The position numbers and the translations under genes were made by a program. A model generated the notes under the pieces. That model did no database searches, was not told the origin of the DNA, and saw only the letters and a program-made list of their open reading frames with translations. A stretch of 7,065 nt of DNA from Betaproteobacteria bacterium. Lineage in GTDB: Bacteria; Pseudomonadota; Gammaproteobacteria; Burkholderiales; Burkholderiaceae_E. The stretch covers positions 1-7,065 of the forward strand of contig RFVZ01000136.1 of assembly GCA_009922405.1 (NCBI GenBank), in the 5' to 3' direction. This document shows positions 5,965 to 7,065 of this stretch, in pieces; the first letter of the stretch is position 1; each line of letters begins with the position of its first letter.

Positions 5965-7065
5965 ATGCTGCTCGAGCTGACCCAGTGGATTGCGCGCGAA
6001 TTGCGTTTTTTCTCGGTTTTCAATTACCTGACGCTTCGAGCAGTCCTCGCCACGATGACCTCGCTCGGGATAGGACTGCTACTGGGGCCGTTGGTTATCC
6101 GCCGCCTGGCGGCGCTCAAGATTGGCCAGGCCGTTCGGTCGGATGGTCCGCAGACCCACCTTGTGAAGACCGGTACACCGACGATGGGCGGTGTCCTGGT
6201 TCTGCTCTCGATTGCGGCGTCGGTGCTGCTTTGGGCCGACCTGAAAAATCGGTTCATCTGGATAGTATTGGTCGTGACCCTCGGTTTTGGCGCGGTCGGC
6301 TGGTTCGATGACTGGCGCAAAGTCGTCCACCGGGACCCCGCGGGCATGCCCGCCCGTGAAAAATATTTCTGGCAGAGCGCGATTGGGATTGCCGCTGCAA
6401 TATGGCTCGCGTTCGCGGTACCAGCCGAGAGTGGATCGGAAGCGCTTCGCCTGTTGATGGTCTGGGCCGGCAGCGGGTTCACTGGGGAGTTGCCACCTAA
6501 GGCCGATCTGATCGTTCCATTCTTCAAAAACATCGCCTATCCACTGGGTAGTTTTGGATTCATGGTGCTGACCTATCTCGTGATCGTCGGGACCAGCAAT
6601 GCGGTCAATCTGACTGACGGTGCAGATGGCTTGGCGATCATGCCAGCTGTACTCGTTGGCAGCGCATTGGGCGTTTTTGCCTACGCCAGCGGCAATGCGG
6701 TTTTCGCCCGATACCTGTTTATTCCGTATATCCCGGGCGCGGGCGAATTGGTCGTCATCTGCGGTGCGCTGGCCGGTGCCGGTCTGGCCTTTCTCTGGTT
6801 TAACGCCTACCCGGCGCAGGTTTTTATGGGCGATGTGGGTGCGCTGGCCATCGGTGGCGCGCTTGGCACCATTGCCGTCATCGTGCGCCAGGAGATTGTG
6901 CTTTTCATCATGGGTGGCGTGTTCGTGGCCGAGACGCTCTCGGTTATGGCGCAGGTCGGATGGTTCAAGTACACCAAGCGTCGCTACGGGACCGGTCAGC
7001 GGATTTTGCGCATGGCGCCTCTGCACCATCACTTCGAGCTCTCCGGGGTCAAGGAATCCCAAGTT
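5965..7065 (+). CDS. mraY: Phospho-N-acetylmuramoyl-pentapeptide-transferase MraY, 3' partial
   Basis: MraY is a polytopic inner-membrane enzyme. It transfers phospho-MurNAc-pentapeptide from UDP to undecaprenyl phosphate, making lipid I with release of UMP. The reading frame starts at ATG 5965 and stays open to the window end, giving 367 residues. Betaproteobacterial MraY is typically near 390, so only the last membrane helix (about 20 residues) should be missing. Key residues are visible. Asp115-Asp116 in GWFDDWRK carry the same numbers as the E. coli catalytic pair. NAVNLTDGADGLA is at 212-224, and Asp290 in FMGDVGALA corresponds to E. coli Asp267. The HHH motif is at 354-356 in APLHHHFE. 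About nine hydrophobic segments can be seen, roughly at 23-45, 74-91, 97-114, 135-152, 197-217, 223-242, 262-281, 291-307 and 312-331. The extra loop residues at about 334-345 (WFKYTKRRYG...) relative to E. coli are betaproteobacterial in style. The start follows the murF TGA directly and has a strong GGAGGG nine bases upstream. Residues Ala220 and Val362 differ from the usual motif residues. Confidence 0.98.
   Translation, partial: MLLELTQWIARELRFFSVFNYLTLRAVLATMTSLGIGLLLGPLVIRRLAALKIGQAVRSDGPQTHLVKTGTPTMGGVLVLLSIAASVLLWADLKNRFIWIVLVVTLGFGAVGWFDDWRKVVHRDPAGMPAREKYFWQSAIGIAAAIWLAFAVPAESGSEALRLLMVWAGSGFTGELPPKADLIVPFFKNIAYPLGSFGFMVLTYLVIVGTSNAVNLTDGADGLAIMPAVLVGSALGVFAYASGNAVFARYLFIPYIPGAGELVVICGALAGAGLAFLWFNAYPAQVFMGDVGALAIGGALGTIAVIVRQEIVLFIMGGVFVAETLSVMAQVGWFKYTKRRYGTGQRILRMAPLHHHFELSGVKESQV

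Noticed and set aside
5985..6311. 108-codon plus-strand open frame within mraY
   Set aside because: It is out of frame with mraY. The mraY frame from 5965 carries every expected motif and simply has no stop before the window ends.
6079..7062. 327-codon open frame on the minus strand opposite mraY
   Set aside because: It lies wholly antisense to an unmistakable mraY. Its translation is rich in Asp, His, Gln, Asn and Arg with no recognisable motif, hydrophobic core or domain. Such shadows are common in GC-rich genes.

Overview
This window is a contiguous piece of the division and cell wall (dcw) cluster of a Gram-negative, high-GC bacterium, with every gene on the + strand: rsmH (5' end cut off by the window) - ftsL - ftsI - murE - murF - mraY (3' end cut off by the window). 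The gene order is the canonical proteobacterial one. Several local signatures point to a betaproteobacterium, probably Burkholderiales or a close relative. These are an FtsL whose helix reads ELERAQQAEAKLQVQW, a MurF with NNAQREHQEF, and a MraY with WFKYTKRRYG and IPGAGELVV. They are recalled family patterns, not database hits, and genus cannot be resolved.

Layout: 1-836 is the 16S rRNA methyltransferase RsmH without about its first 50 residues. 836-1114 is the small divisome protein FtsL, 1111-2916 the septal transpeptidase FtsI (PBP3), and 2916-4526 the meso-diaminopimelate ligase MurE. 4516-5964 is the D-Ala-D-Ala ligase MurF, and 5965-7065 is MraY, which has no stop before the window ends. 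There is no intergenic DNA. Junctions are 1-nt (rsmH/ftsL), 4-nt (ftsL/ftsI), 1-nt (ftsI/murE) and 11-nt (murE/murF) overlaps, and a stop abutting a start (murF/mraY). This indicates one transcript with translational coupling. No promoter, terminator, RNA gene, mobile element, CRISPR array or long repeat was seen.

How the genes work together: MurE and MurF add the third residue and then the terminal dipeptide to the cytoplasmic UDP-MurNAc peptide. MraY moves the finished phospho-MurNAc-pentapeptide onto undecaprenyl phosphate to make lipid I. After completion and export by products usually encoded just downstream (murG, ftsW; not in this window), FtsI cross-links the strands at the septum, and FtsL (with FtsQ and FtsB) helps activate that synthesis. 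RsmH tunes the ribosomal decoding centre and is a customary dcw member.

All six genes look intact wherever they are visible, and all the catalytic motifs I could check are present. This is an ordinary core-genome region. I see no undescribed system; the findings are minor sequence peculiarities with modest scores.
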